This document shows, piece after piece, positions 7,337-21,117 of a DNA stretch of 64,000 bases (position 1 is its first letter; every line of letters begins with the position of its first letter). This DNA is from Heyndrickxia shackletonii (lineage in GTDB: Bacteria > Bacillota > Bacilli > Bacillales > Bacillaceae_C). A program made the position numbers and the translations under genes. The stretch is taken from contig NZ_LJJC01000004.1 in assembly GCF_001420715.1 (NCBI RefSeq), forward strand, positions 62,149 to 126,148, read 5' to 3'. Under the pieces are notes generated by a model, which did not search any database, was not told where the DNA came from, and saw only the letters and a list, made by a program, of their open reading frames with translations.

Positions 7337-8453
7337 TACAATTGAGCCGCCTTATTCGCTGCTTGCGGAGTTGACTCACCGTTGTCCTTTACATTGTCCC
7401 TATTGTTCAAACCCATTGGAAATGGCATTACAGGAATCAGAGCTTTCTACGGAGGAGTGGCACCGTGTTTTGTCGGAGGCCGCAGATTTAGGAGTAGTAG
7501 AAGTTCACTTTTCAGGTGGTGAACCGCTCTTACGGGATGACCTAGAGAACTTAATCCGCCATGCGGATTCATTAGAGATGTACACCAATCTCATTACAAG
7601 CGGTATTGGGTTAACGACTGAAAAGGCTATTCGTCTAAGAAAAGCAGGTTTGGCAAATGTTCAAATAAGTTTTCAAGCCGCCGATTCAAAGCTTTCGGAT
7701 ATCATTGGCGGGTATAAGGCCTTTGAAAAGAAGAAAGAAGCAGTAAAATCTGTAAAAATAGCTGAGATGCATTTGTCATTAAATGTTGTGCTGCACCAGA
7801 TGAATATCGATCATCTGGATGAGATTATTAAGTTAGCGGAGGAAATGGGAGCGGAACGTTTAGAACTAGCAAACACCCAGTATTATAATTGGGCATTACT
7901 CAATCGAGAGCGGCTGTTACCGAACAAGGAGCAGATTGAACGAGCAACTGAAATCTATAATGAAGCAAAAGCACGCCTTGAAAAGAAAATGGAAATCATT
8001 TGGGTTATCCCTGATTATTATGCTTCGACACCAAAACCCTGTATGGGGGGATGGGGAGCCATTGGCCTTACTGTTGCCCCCGATGGAGTTGCTCTTCCTT
8101 GCCCGACTGCTGGTATGATTAAAGCCTTATCCTTTGAAAACATACGTTATTCGTCTTTAAAAAGTATTTGGTACGACTCAGCAGCCTTTAATCGTTTCCG
8201 CGGGGATGAATGGATGCCTGAACCTTGCCTTTCATGTGATCTTAGACATGAGGATGGCGGGGGGTGCCGTTGTCAAGCTTATGCTTTAACGGGAGATGCT
8301 TATGCAACAGATCCTGCATGCAGGTGGGCACCTAAGCATCACTTGATTGAAGAAGCGATACAGGAAACAAAAAGTAAGTCATTAATACCTATATCATCAC
8401 AATTGATTTATCGGAAATACCTATCTGACAAACCAAAGGCTTTAAAAAAATAA
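7320..8453 (+). CDS. pqqE: PqqE, radical SAM PqqA Glu-Tyr cross-linking enzyme
   Basis: A radical SAM/SPASM protein (377 aa from the ATG at 7320; a TTG at 7311 would add three residues). CxxxCxxC is Cys22, Cys26, Cys29 in THRCPLHCPYCSNP; FSGGEPLLR follows. The C-terminal SPASM part has CMGGWGAIGL, LPCPTA, WMPEPCLSCDLR, GGCRCQAYALTGDA and DPACRW, the Cys set that ligates auxiliary clusters. It forms the C-C bond between Glu15 and Tyr19 of PqqA. Last gene of the operon, followed by a clear terminator. No pqqF-type protease is visible nearby, so peptide trimming must use a general protease. Confidence 0.95.
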   Translation: MIKRSNTIEPPYSLLAELTHRCPLHCPYCSNPLEMALQESELSTEEWHRVLSEAADLGVVEVHFSGGEPLLRDDLENLIRHADSLEMYTNLITSGIGLTTEKAIRLRKAGLANVQISFQAADSKLSDIIGGYKAFEKKKEAVKSVKIAEMHLSLNVVLHQMNIDHLDEIIKLAEEMGAERLELANTQYYNWALLNRERLLPNKEQIERATEIYNEAKARLEKKMEIIWVIPDYYASTPKPCMGGWGAIGLTVAPDGVALPCPTAGMIKALSFENIRYSSLKSIWYDSAAFNRFRGDEWMPEPCLSCDLRHEDGGGCRCQAYALTGDAYATDPACRWAPKHHLIEEAIQETKSKSLIPISSQLIYRKYLSDKPKALKK

Positions 8454-8460
8454 TGGTTTT

Positions 8461-8488
8461 GGTGCCAAATTAGCTTGGCACCTTTTTT
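8461..8488 (+). terminator. Terminator of the pqq operon
   Basis: GGTGCCAA (8461-8468) pairs with TTGGCACC (8475-8482), then TTTTTT. It closes the operon right after the pqqE stop. Confidence 0.9.
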
Positions 8489-8605
8489 GTTTCAAATAAC
8501 CACTCAGTTATAAAGGACTACTAGGACTTATTCGTCCAAATTTTACTATAATCCAGCGGGTTTACACTAAAATTCGTCCGATTTTCATAATAATTCAGGA
8601 AATGG

Positions 8606-8986
8606 TTAAATAATCCATTTAAACAGAATGGAGGTAGCAAGACTAATCCAAATAAGAAGAATAACAACGGCCGCAGCCCAATTTTTCCGTAATCTTTTCG
8701 GGGCTTTCTCCGCAATTTCCCGACATTCTTGCAGTACATGATTTGGAATCATGGTGAACGCACCTAATATACCCAATGGCAGCAAAATAGCCTCGTCCAA
8801 ATACCCCAATACCGGGATTACATCTGGAATAAAATCAATTGGACTTAGTGCATAAGCAACAATAAATAGAGAAAATGCTTTTGCATACCATGGTGTATCC
8901 TGATGGCGATATGCCAGGTAAAGGATATGAATATTACGTTTTACACTTTGTATGAGTTTCTTCCATTTGTTAAGTTGGTTCTTCAT
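8606..8986 (-). CDS. YkvA family (DUF1232) membrane protein
   Basis: A 126-aa protein with the DUF1232 signature YALSPIDFIPDVIPVLGYLDE at about residues 45-66, flanked by hydrophobic segments, and a C-terminal membrane helix (AAAVVILLIWISLATSILF). The biochemical role of the family is unknown. It is convergent with the pqq operon and divergent from the MFS gene. Single-gene unit as far as can be seen. Confidence 0.85.
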   Translation of the reverse strand: MKNQLNKWKKLIQSVKRNIHILYLAYRHQDTPWYAKAFSLFIVAYALSPIDFIPDVIPVLGYLDEAILLPLGILGAFTMIPNHVLQECREIAEKAPKRLRKNWAAAVVILLIWISLATSILFKWII

Positions 8987-9207
8987 ATCGCTTACTTCCC
9001 TCTTCTGCTGCTGTATTTCGGACAGTAATTTCCTTCATTTTGCTTTATTTTGCCTCATGTGATGTCTTTTTATAATATGCCCAGACATATTTGTTGTGAT
9101 TTTTATTAGAGTGTCTCTCTTTATTGTGCATAAATGACAATGAGGTTAGGAACCATAAATAAAGCCAAATATTCCCTTTATAAAGTTCAAAAAATGGAAA
9201 AGAAGTG

Positions 9208-10476
9208 ATGGAAGTGACATTTTTAAAGAATAAGGTTACCGGACAAATTCATCATGGGGCTCGCAGGCTTATGTTAGTGAATGCATTACGGAGTATAGGT
9301 CAAGGAATGATGGTGGTGGATTTGACTTTATATTTGGATACATTGGGATGGAGTACTGCCGCGATTGGCGGTGTACTTGCTGCTGGCGGGTTGCTAGGTG
9401 TAGGACTTGCACCATGTATAGGAATTTATAGTGATCGTGTTGGCAGAAAGCCGTTTATTCTTTTTTATGAACTATTAATAGCGGCATGTGCATTGATTGG
9501 AGTTATTTCAACGAACTTTATGTTGTTGTTTATTGCCATCACCCTTTCCGGATTCGGTAAAGCGGATGCCGGCTCGCCCAGTCCATGCGCCCCTGCAGAG
9601 CATGCATGGCTAGCAACATTTATTCCACCAGCTGAGCGTGGAAAAGTGTATAGTTTGAACAATTCTCTTAGTTTTTTTGGTATGGCTGTTGGTGCGGTGC
9701 TCGCTGGAATTATAGCCTTGTGGCAAAAAAACCTTCCTGAAGTCTTAACCTTTCGACCCATTTTTGTCTTTGTTTTCGTTTTATCACTAGTTACCTCTTC
9801 GATTATTCTAACCGTAAAGGAAGAAAAGCCCGAAAGACAGAAAGGGCATAAGGAAGAAAGTATAGAGAAACAGGATAAGAAAATCCTGCGTGAAGAGAAT
9901 ACTGCGGTTTTTAAGCTGGCTGCCATTAATATCCTTAACGGAATGGCAATCGGTTTGACAGGGCCGATGATGTCTTATTGGCTCGCGGCTAAATTTGGGG
10001 CAAGCAATACGCAAATTGGAAGCACACTGGCCATTACTTTTTTTGCGACAGGTATTATGTCGCTTTTTCAGGCTAGATTATCGCATAAACATGGGAATAT
10101 TCGCTCCATTGTGTTGGTACGTTTTATGGCAAGCTTCCTTTTAATTCTGATGCCTCTGCTCCCCTCATATGCACTTGTTTCCTTTGTGTATATGATTCGA
10201 ACTGCTTTAAATAGGGGTACACAAGGGGCACAGCAAGCGTTGAGTGTAAGTTTGACCCGTGATAGAAGGAGAGGGTTTGCATCCAGTGTTAATATTCTTT
10301 CCATGCGCTTACCAACCTCAATCGGACCTTATATATCAGGCTATCTATTTGGATTAGGTTCACTTTCCCTACCTTTTTACATAGCCTCCGGGTTACAATT
10401 AAGTTTTGCCTATTTCTATGGAAGAATATTTCGCGCTTACGAAGTTCGCATGAAATCACATGCTTCATCCGGATAA
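9208..10476 (+). CDS. MFS transporter
   Basis: About 422 aa with ~12 hydrophobic segments and the MFS loop motif GIYSDRVGRKPF (about residues 70-82), which places it in the drug/metabolite efflux type of major facilitator. A charged central loop (EEKPERQKGHKEE) separates the two six-helix halves. Start ATG 9208 is preferred to the in-frame GTG at 9205. The ribosome binding site is weak (GGAAAAGAAG). Substrate cannot be told; closeness to the pqq genes is not enough to assign PQQ transport. Confidence 0.85.
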   Translation: MEVTFLKNKVTGQIHHGARRLMLVNALRSIGQGMMVVDLTLYLDTLGWSTAAIGGVLAAGGLLGVGLAPCIGIYSDRVGRKPFILFYELLIAACALIGVISTNFMLLFIAITLSGFGKADAGSPSPCAPAEHAWLATFIPPAERGKVYSLNNSLSFFGMAVGAVLAGIIALWQKNLPEVLTFRPIFVFVFVLSLVTSSIILTVKEEKPERQKGHKEESIEKQDKKILREENTAVFKLAAINILNGMAIGLTGPMMSYWLAAKFGASNTQIGSTLAITFFATGIMSLFQARLSHKHGNIRSIVLVRFMASFLLILMPLLPSYALVSFVYMIRTALNRGTQGAQQALSVSLTRDRRRGFASSVNILSMRLPTSIGPYISGYLFGLGSLSLPFYIASGLQLSFAYFYGRIFRAYEVRMKSHASSG

Positions 10477-10609
10477 TCGGCTGGCGGACTTCCGGTTCTA
10501 CTCACTGTGATAAGTCCCTCAGTTCCTGAACTGCCTCAGCACGGTTTCCTTTATCTCAGTCGAAGCACGAAAGGAAGTACGTCGATGAGCAAAGCGCTTC
10601 CACTTTTCG
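10475..10609 (-). repeat. Dispersed ~130 bp repeat, copy A (inverted)
   Basis: On the minus strand it reads AAAAGTGGAAGCGC(T)TTGCTCATCG..., with GATAAAGGAAAC in the middle and a GCCGATT-type end. This matches copies at 14767-14893 and 21118-21260. It is the most diverged of the three and fills the gap between the MFS gene and ybaK. Confidence 0.75.
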
Positions 10610-10690
10610 TATTGATTGGTAAAGTTTTAGTGTCTTGTTTCTGTATTAGAAGATAACATTCGTTGAAAAATATCGGTAGGAGGATGGGAT

Positions 10691-11134
10691 ATGAATGTTA
10701 TCACAACTTTATCAGCTAAAAGACGAGAAAGACAAATAAAAAATGAACGGAAGCTGCTGCGGGAGCTTTCGATTGAAAGCTTAAAGAAAAGTGTACAGAA
10801 TTCGTTTAGCTCTGAAAGAGTACAAGGCGGGATTTGGGTTCAGCAAGGTGTAGAGGAAGGATGCTACGATGTTGCCATTGAAGCCTATTTATTAGGTGGA
10901 CAGTATAGCCGCTTTGGTTACGGCGGGGAGCCAGTTGAACATATAAAATTACGTTGTGAAAAGGAATTAAAGCATTTAACAGATACACTCTATAATTTTT
11001 GGCTCTATTGGAAATTTGGAGATGAAAGCCTTATGCAAGAATCCACCTACTATGCATGTGAACAGTTCGTGGATAAATGGTGGATGGAGGGATTTAAGAA
11101 AGGTGAACAAAGAAGAAAGTTAAGGCTTCACTAA
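10691..11134 (+). CDS. ybaK: YbaK-like protein (DUF2521)
   Basis: A 147-aa protein starting MNVITTLSAKRRERQIKNER. Position directly before cwlD and the segment KLLRELSIESLK fit B. subtilis YbaK (DUF2521), a protein of unknown function. RBS GTAGGAGGATGGGAT precedes the ATG. A terminator (GGGACATTTTGTCCC plus T-run) follows. Confidence 0.8.
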   Translation: MNVITTLSAKRRERQIKNERKLLRELSIESLKKSVQNSFSSERVQGGIWVQQGVEEGCYDVAIEAYLLGGQYSRFGYGGEPVEHIKLRCEKELKHLTDTLYNFWLYWKFGDESLMQESTYYACEQFVDKWWMEGFKKGEQRRKLRLH

Positions 11135-11158
11135 CATCATCTTCCATAACGATGAAAT

Positions 11159-11180
11159 CGGGACATTTTGTCCCCTTTTT
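11159..11180 (+). terminator. Terminator after ybaK
   Basis: CGGGACA-TTT-TGTCCC followed by CTTTTTT. Confidence 0.85.
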
Positions 11181-11244
11181 TCTGTTCTAAAAATGTTCCT
11201 TGTCCCATATGTTTTGAATAGAGACAAGGAAGGGAAAGAATCAG

Positions 11245-11955
11245 ATGAAGCGAAGGATAAAAACGTTTAGTTTTATTTTTGGGGCCATTTTGTTATTTCT
11301 GCTTTTTCAATTTCAATTTTTTCAAAAGGATACCTGGGATTCATGGAATCTTCCCCTTTCTGGAAAAATAATCTATTTAGATCCTGGTCATGGGGGGCCG
11401 GATGGTGGTGCAGGGGATGATGATGCCTTAGAAAAAGAAATAGCCTTAAAAATATCTCTAAAGTTGCGGGATTTTCTGCAAGAACAGGGCGCATTAGTGT
11501 TAATGACAAGGGAAACAGACAAGGATTTAGCTGGATCTGATGTAAGAGGCTATAGTAGAAGAAAAGTGGTGGACCTTAAGAAAAGGCTGGAGTTGATTAA
11601 TGACTCTGATGCAGATCTTTATATAAGCATTCATTTAAATTCGATCCCATCACCAAGATGGAGCGGTGCTCAAACCTTTTATTCCCCACATCTCATTGAA
11701 AATAAACGAGTTGCGAAGTTTATCCAGGATGAATTAATAAAAAATTTAGGAAACACAGATAGACAAGCTAAAATGCTGCAAAACGTATATATTGTGAAAA
11801 ATTCCAAAAAACCGGGTGCACTAGTGGAGGTCGGATTTCTCTCCAATGCGCAAGAAAGGCAAAATTTAAAATCAGACAAATATCAGGAAAAGGTCTCTGC
11901 ATCTATTTATAATGGAATTATGAGATATTTTACAAATGAAAAGGATTTAAAATGA
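11245..11955 (+). CDS. cwlD: N-acetylmuramoyl-L-alanine amidase CwlD
   Basis: A 236-aa amidase_3 protein. N-terminal membrane/signal segment (FIFGAILLFLLFQFQFF). Zinc and catalytic motifs: LDPGHGGPDGGA (His), EKEIALKISLKL (Glu), YISIHLNSI (His), and ALVEVGFLSN near the end (catalytic Glu). In Bacillus CwlD cleaves the peptide side chain from muramic acid so that PdaA can make the muramic-delta-lactam of spore cortex; cells without it form spores that cannot complete germination. Order ybaK-cwlD-salA-gerD is conserved. Confidence 0.95.
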   Translation: MKRRIKTFSFIFGAILLFLLFQFQFFQKDTWDSWNLPLSGKIIYLDPGHGGPDGGAGDDDALEKEIALKISLKLRDFLQEQGALVLMTRETDKDLAGSDVRGYSRRKVVDLKKRLELINDSDADLYISIHLNSIPSPRWSGAQTFYSPHLIENKRVAKFIQDELIKNLGNTDRQAKMLQNVYIVKNSKKPGALVEVGFLSNAQERQNLKSDKYQEKVSASIYNGIMRYFTNEKDLK

Positions 11956-12079
11956 GGGTAATCGTTCTCCGGTTACCTTCTATTTATTCCCCATATACTT
12001 CAATTTCTTCCCTTCTCCTAAATTGTGATATACTTGGGGTGGAATTAGAGAATATGGGTAAAAGGAAGGTGTATCAAAA

Positions 12080-13138
12080 TTGTTAACAGAGCAACAAGTC
12101 TTTGATTTATTAAAAGTAATGAAAGATCCTTTTTTACATAAAACATTGGAAGAAACAAATGGTATTCTTGAAATAAACATTAAAGAGGAAAAGGAACATG
12201 TTAGCGTAAAGATTGCGGTTGCCAAGACAGGAACAAGTGAACAGCTGCAATTACAAACTTTAATTGTTAATACACTTAAAGGAGCAGGAGCAAAGACGGT
12301 AGGAATTCGTTTTGCACAGCTTTCGGATGAGGTTCTGGAACAATTTCGCGGGTCTGAGCCAGAAGATCAGGGAAATAATCTTTTATCACCAAAAAGCAAA
12401 ACTACCTTCATTGCTATCGCCAGTGGTAAAGGCGGGGTAGGTAAATCTACTGTTTCCGTCAATTTAGCTGTTTCCCTTGCTAGACTTGGAAAAAAAGTTG
12501 GATTGGTAGATGCTGATATTTATGGATTTAGTGTTCCGGATATGATGGGTGTAACACAACGACCTGTTGTTCGCGGTGAAAGAATTATTCCAGTCGAAAG
12601 ATTTGGTGTAAAAGTTATTTCGATGGGATTTTTTGTGGAAGATAATGCACCGGTTATTTGGCGTGGGCCAATGCTTGGGAAAATGCTTAATAACTTCTTT
12701 ACCGAAGTGGAATGGGACGAATTAGATTACTTACTACTAGACCTACCTCCGGGAACTGGTGATGTAGCCCTTGATGTTCATACGATGCTTCCACATTGTA
12801 AAGAGATTATCGTAACAACACCACACCCAACTGCAGCCTTTGTAGCGGCACGTGCAGGTGCTATGGCGTTAAGAACGGAACATGAAATTCTTGGTGTGAT
12901 TGAGAATATGTCATACTTTGAAAGCAAAGTAACGGGTGAACGGGAATATGTTTTTGGACAAGGCGGTGGCCAAAGGCTTGCAGAAGAACTGCAAACCGAG
13001 CTTTTAGGACAACTTCCACTACAACAGCCGGATTGGAATGAAGAGGACTTTGCACCTTCTATTTATGCAGAAGATCATAAATTAGGTGTTATTTATAAAG
13101 ACATTGCTAAAAAGGTTATTACCTTATTGGATAAATAA
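12080..13138 (+). CDS. salA: Mrp/NBP35-family P-loop ATPase SalA
   Basis: 352 aa. N-terminal MIP18/DUF59 domain (1-~90), then a ParA-like ATPase with deviant Walker A GKGGVGKST (about 117-125), DADIYGFSVP and LPPGTGD. Most Mrp proteins carry a CxxC cluster-binding motif after ENMSYF; here the segment is ENMSYFESKVTGEREYVFG with no Cys, as in B. subtilis SalA, so the role is probably regulatory (SalA represses scoC in B. subtilis) rather than Fe-S carriage. TTG start with AAGGAAGGTG upstream. Confidence 0.9.
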   Translation: MLTEQQVFDLLKVMKDPFLHKTLEETNGILEINIKEEKEHVSVKIAVAKTGTSEQLQLQTLIVNTLKGAGAKTVGIRFAQLSDEVLEQFRGSEPEDQGNNLLSPKSKTTFIAIASGKGGVGKSTVSVNLAVSLARLGKKVGLVDADIYGFSVPDMMGVTQRPVVRGERIIPVERFGVKVISMGFFVEDNAPVIWRGPMLGKMLNNFFTEVEWDELDYLLLDLPPGTGDVALDVHTMLPHCKEIIVTTPHPTAAFVAARAGAMALRTEHEILGVIENMSYFESKVTGEREYVFGQGGGQRLAEELQTELLGQLPLQQPDWNEEDFAPSIYAEDHKLGVIYKDIAKKVITLLDK

Positions 13139-13141
13139 AAG

Positions 13142-13167
13142 AAACCTGCTGCGCAGCAGCAGGTTTT
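13142..13167. terminator. Bidirectional terminator between salA and gerD
   Basis: AAACCTGCTGC-GCA-GCAGCAGGTTTT, between two convergent genes. Confidence 0.85.
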
Positions 13168-13192
13168 ACTATAATATTAACATTCATACTAA

Positions 13193-13828
13193 TTAACTTC
13201 CTCCTGATGAACCGCCTTGCTGCTGGCCTCCCGATGTTCCGCCTTGCTGCTGCCCTTGATTTTGCTGTCCGCCTTTTTGATTATTCATTTCTTGAGCAGC
13301 TTTAAGTAATATTGTTTGCATCTTTGCTTTAAACAATGGACTGTCGAATGTTTCGATCATGGTGTTTTGAAAATGTTTCCGCATCTCTTTACTTTTCATC
13401 AAGTCAATTACTTCTTTTTGATATTCGGGATCTTTTAAGATGGAAAGCATCATGCTTTGATAATCAGGGTCTTTCATTAAACTCTTCAGTAAATTTTCAT
13501 TTTCCTTTTTCATGCCTTTTGCATAAGCCTTAGCAAATTGGGGATCACTAAATGACTTCTTCCAAAATTCGCTGCCTTTATCGGACGCTAACGTTTTTTC
13601 AATGGTATTCTTCACAGTTGTTTGGTCCATAATTAATTGGTTTTTCATTTTATCATCAGTCATGATATCTTGAATCGCTTTTTTACCATCATCCGTTTTC
13701 AATATATCGACAATCATTTTTTTCGTTTGATCGTAATCCATTTGCCCTGCTTTTGTTTCACTACCTGAACAGGAAGCTAACAGAAATATCATCATTGGAA
13801 TTAGGAGCAATGTAGCGATCTTTTTCAT
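13193..13828 (-). CDS. gerD: Spore germination lipoprotein GerD
   Basis: 211 aa from the ATG at 13828 (AAGGAGC just upstream; an upstream in-frame ATG at 13900 would bury the signal peptide). Lipobox FLLASC places it as a spore inner membrane lipoprotein. The middle is helical and charged with repeated KDPxYQ segments (DPDYQSMMLSILKDPEYQKEV). The tail is a Gln/Gly-rich repeat (GGQQ..GGSSGGS). GerD clusters Ger receptors into the germinosome. Of interest because a mobile germinant receptor operon lies 36 kb away. Confidence 0.93.
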   Translation of the reverse strand: MKKIATLLLIPMMIFLLASCSGSETKAGQMDYDQTKKMIVDILKTDDGKKAIQDIMTDDKMKNQLIMDQTTVKNTIEKTLASDKGSEFWKKSFSDPQFAKAYAKGMKKENENLLKSLMKDPDYQSMMLSILKDPEYQKEVIDLMKSKEMRKHFQNTMIETFDSPLFKAKMQTILLKAAQEMNNQKGGQQNQGQQQGGTSGGQQQGGSSGGS

Positions 13829-14099
13829 AAGAATAGCTCCTTTCATTTGAATGGCTGTTGTCGTCATTATTTTGTATTTCGTATAAAACACTTCAGGCAT
13901 CTTTTCTTAAAGTAAGAAAGATATAAGATTTTCAATAAAAATGCAAAAAAGTTTAAGAAAAGAACCTTTGATTGGACTTTTAATGTTAATATGGGATTTT
14001 ACAAAAGAATTATGCATATGAAGAGGAATTTCTAGATTTTTTATAACGTGGTTGGTAAAATCAAAAGGATGATAAATTTGGTATTGGAGGATTTCTCAA

Positions 14100-14765
14100 T
14101 TGACGAGTCGAAATTGGGTACGCTTGTTTTTTTCCACTTTAATTGTTGGTGGATTAACAACCGGAATATTAGGCTTTGTAATCCGCTGGAGTGAATTTCA
14201 AGAGTATTTTATTCATGTTAATATATCCAGTATTCTTTCCACATTTGTTTGGCTTGTAGGGGTTGGCTTCATTTTCAGTGTTATCAGTCAGGTTGGGTAT
14301 TTTGCATACTTAACCATTCATCAATTCGGTCTCGGCATTTTCCGCTCTTTATGGAATCCTGTACAAGTTGTGTTGATTCTATTCGCATTATTTGATTTAG
14401 TGTATTTCCGTTTTGAAAAATTTGCTAAGAATAACGAAAGTATTTTGCCGTATATTGCACTCGCTGTATTCATTTTAGTTGTTGGTTTAATAATTGCGTA
14501 TTTAAAGGCGAAACAGTCTCATAAAAATACATTTATCTCTGCATTATTTTTTATGGTGGTTGTAACGATAGTGGAATGGGTGCCAGTTTTACGTGTAAAC
14601 GAAAAAAGCTGGATTTTCCTTATGATTTATCCTTTAATCATTTGTAATGCATACCAAATTTTAATATTGCCGAAATATCTTAAAAGATCTGAGGCAGAGC
14701 GGGAACAGGCAAGACAGAGAATAGAAGCTCGAAAAGCAGAAAAAGGGAAAAAACCACGAGAATAA
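14100..14765 (+). CDS. kbaA: KinB signalling pathway membrane protein KbaA
   Basis: 221 aa, six hydrophobic segments, basic C-terminal tail (EAEREQARQRIEARKAEKGK). KbaA is needed for KinB activation in the sporulation phosphorelay. Conserved position between gerD and pdaB. TTG start 8-10 nt after GGAGG. Confidence 0.88.
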   Translation: MTSRNWVRLFFSTLIVGGLTTGILGFVIRWSEFQEYFIHVNISSILSTFVWLVGVGFIFSVISQVGYFAYLTIHQFGLGIFRSLWNPVQVVLILFALFDLVYFRFEKFAKNNESILPYIALAVFILVVGLIIAYLKAKQSHKNTFISALFFMVVVTIVEWVPVLRVNEKSWIFLMIYPLIICNAYQILILPKYLKRSEAEREQARQRIEARKAEKGKKPRE

Positions 14766-14766
14766 G

Positions 14767-14893
14767 AAAAGTGGAAGCGCCTTGCTCATCGGCGTACGGA
14801 TTTCGTAGTCACAGGCGAGATAAAGGAAACACGGCGAAGTTTTTCGGGAGCCGATGTCCCTATCCGCAGAAATACGTTTGCCGATAGGCGCTG
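14767..14893 (+). repeat. Dispersed ~130 bp repeat, copy B
   Basis: Begins AAAAGTGGAAGCGCCTTGC, contains GATTTCGTAGTC and GATAAAGGAAACAC and ends GCCGATAGGCGCTG. Its ends pair with each other (AGCGCCT..ATCGGC with GCCGATAGGCGCT). Directly behind kbaA, so it may act as a 3' stem-loop. Confidence 0.85.
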
Positions 14894-14947
14894 TAACTGA
14901 ACACTATTGTAATCATACCTAATAATCGTATTTTTTCGGAAGATACT

Positions 14948-15697
14948 TTATTGAATAAGAGTCGTCTTCACTTTTCCATTTGCGATCATATCGGATACTT
15001 TAATAAAATTTCCCTTTTTAGACAATTCATCTACTATAGCAGGTATTGCTTTTGCTGTCTGCCGTGCAGAATCGGAGGCATGTAATAAAACTATATCGCC
15101 ATTTTTAGCCTTTGCCGTGTTCTTCACAATCTTATCCACCCCAGGATTCTTCCAATCATCCGAATTTACACTCCAATGAACGACCGTTAACCCTAGGTTT
15201 TCAGCAACTTTTAAAGTTTTTTCATCAAAATGTCCGGTAGGGGATCGCAAAATTTTTACATTCTTAATATTTAGTTTTTTGAATACTTCTTGCGCTTTTA
15301 AAATATCGCTTTTAATTTTACTTGTTTCGAGATCTGTATAATCTTCGTATGCGTAGCCTAGGCTTCCTATTTCGTAACCTTGTTTTACAATTTTATCTAC
15401 AATATCCGGATGGCTTTCCGCCCAAGATCCCGATAGGAAAAATGTAGCGGATTTTACCCCTTTTTTATCTAACGCCTCAATAATCGGTGCGGCCTTTTCA
15501 TCCCCCCACCCAATATCAAAAGTTAATGCAATTCCCTTTTCCCCTTTATACACAGCTTTTGGTCCTTCTTTAGTGGAGAAAACCGAAACATTAGCAGCAG
15601 ACTGAGAATAAAGAAAAAGTGCTGTAAAGAAGGAAACTACTAAAATGAACACGAGCTGCTTCACTTTACGTCCATTTAATACCATAAAAAAGTTCAT
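14948..15697 (-). CDS. pdaB: Polysaccharide deacetylase family sporulation protein PdaB
   Basis: 249 aa from the ATG at 15697 with AAAAGGGGGATCG before it. Signal/membrane anchor (LVFILVVSFFTALFLY), then a NodB-type domain: ALTFDIGWGDE (Asp), LSGSWAESHPD, RSPTGHFDEKTL, VVHWSVNSDDWK and VLLHASDSA. The usual HxxxH metal pair is altered (WAESHPD), as is known for PdaB. Required to keep spores intact late in sporulation; expected under mother-cell/forespore sigma control. Confidence 0.93.
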   Translation of the reverse strand: MNFFMVLNGRKVKQLVFILVVSFFTALFLYSQSAANVSVFSTKEGPKAVYKGEKGIALTFDIGWGDEKAAPIIEALDKKGVKSATFFLSGSWAESHPDIVDKIVKQGYEIGSLGYAYEDYTDLETSKIKSDILKAQEVFKKLNIKNVKILRSPTGHFDEKTLKVAENLGLTVVHWSVNSDDWKNPGVDKIVKNTAKAKNGDIVLLHASDSARQTAKAIPAIVDELSKKGNFIKVSDMIANGKVKTTLIQ

Positions 15698-15870
15698 ATC
15701 GATCCCCCTTTTGTTTTCTATTTCTTTTTTGACCATACATAAATAAGACAAGTTCTTTTATAAGAATCTTATGCTTGCCTGTATAAAAAATATGTCCAAA
15801 AAGATTTTCTTCTTATAATTTTGGTTAATTTGGAAAAAACTACACTTACTACTAAGAAGGGGTGGACAGA

Positions 15871-16092
15871 ATGCTCGGTCTGATCATTCATGAAAAAGAA
15901 AAACTAGAAATTCAATATTTATTGAAAAGAGAGATGGACGAGATACTACATGACTTAAAAGATTCAAGAATCGATCACATTGTGAAAAGAGCAATGAAGG
16001 AAAGGTATAAAATTTTGTTTTCCCTTTTTACAAGGGTTGCTCCGCATAGTGAGTGTGTAAACTACATTATACCGACAAAAATAAAAAACTAG
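15871..16092 (+). CDS. Small conserved-looking hypothetical protein
   Basis: 73 aa from the ATG at 15871, preceded by the strong RBS AAGAAGGGGTGG (a GTG at 15862 lies inside that RBS). Mostly charged helical sequence (EKEKLEIQYLLKREMDEIL, AMKERYKILF). No domain recognised. It lies alone between pdaB and the rRNA operon; a G/C-rich palindrome AAAAGGGCCCTTTTTT at about 16113-16128 may terminate it. Confidence 0.6.
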   Translation: MLGLIIHEKEKLEIQYLLKREMDEILHDLKDSRIDHIVKRAMKERYKILFSLFTRVAPHSECVNYIIPTKIKN

Positions 16093-16252
16093 AGTAGATA
16101 ATGAAAGTGTTAAAAGGGCCCTTTTTTACATGGAACAAAAAAGTCATTAATAAATTGAAACATAATTGAAGTATTTGATTAAGCATCTATCAACATATTT
16201 GTAATGAAATAAGAGAAACTATTTTTTTATTGATAAAAATGCAAGAGATATG

Positions 16253-16342
16253 TTGACAGTTAATAATAATCCTGGTATATTAATAAATGTCGCTGATGGC
16301 GACAAAAAAGTTGTTGACAAGAAAACACAACAATGATAAAGT
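16253..16342 (+). promoter_or_regulatory. Tandem sigma-A promoters P1 and P2 of the rRNA operon
   Basis: P1: TTGACA 16253-16258, 17 bp, TATATT 16276-16281. P2: TTGACA 16314-16319, 17 bp, TAAAGT 16337-16342. Both have consensus -35 boxes and ideal spacing. A boxA-like antitermination sequence TGATCTTTGAAAA follows at 16375-16387, and a second lies in the 16S-23S spacer at about 18079. Confidence 0.85.
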
Positions 16343-16439
16343 ATAAAAGTTGCTGATTTTAAGCAGTTGGATATTGATCTTTGAAAACTGAACAGAACAA
16401 AACGTTAATGTTTTAAATAATGAGCTATATCAAACACTT

Positions 16440-17995
<1,556 letters not shown>

Positions 17996-18178
17996 ATAAT
18001 GGAAAACCACTTACGTGGTTATAAGAAGACGTTTATAAGTTCTGTTCAGTTTTGGATGATCAATTCATCCAGGATAATTTGTTCTTTGAAAACTAGATAC
18101 TGATAGAAGAAACCAAGTAAAACCGAGAATCGCCACTTTATGGATTTCATCCATTTTAAAGTAGTAATAACCTTATAG

Positions 18179-21111
<2,933 letters not shown>

Positions 21112-21117
21112 AAATAT

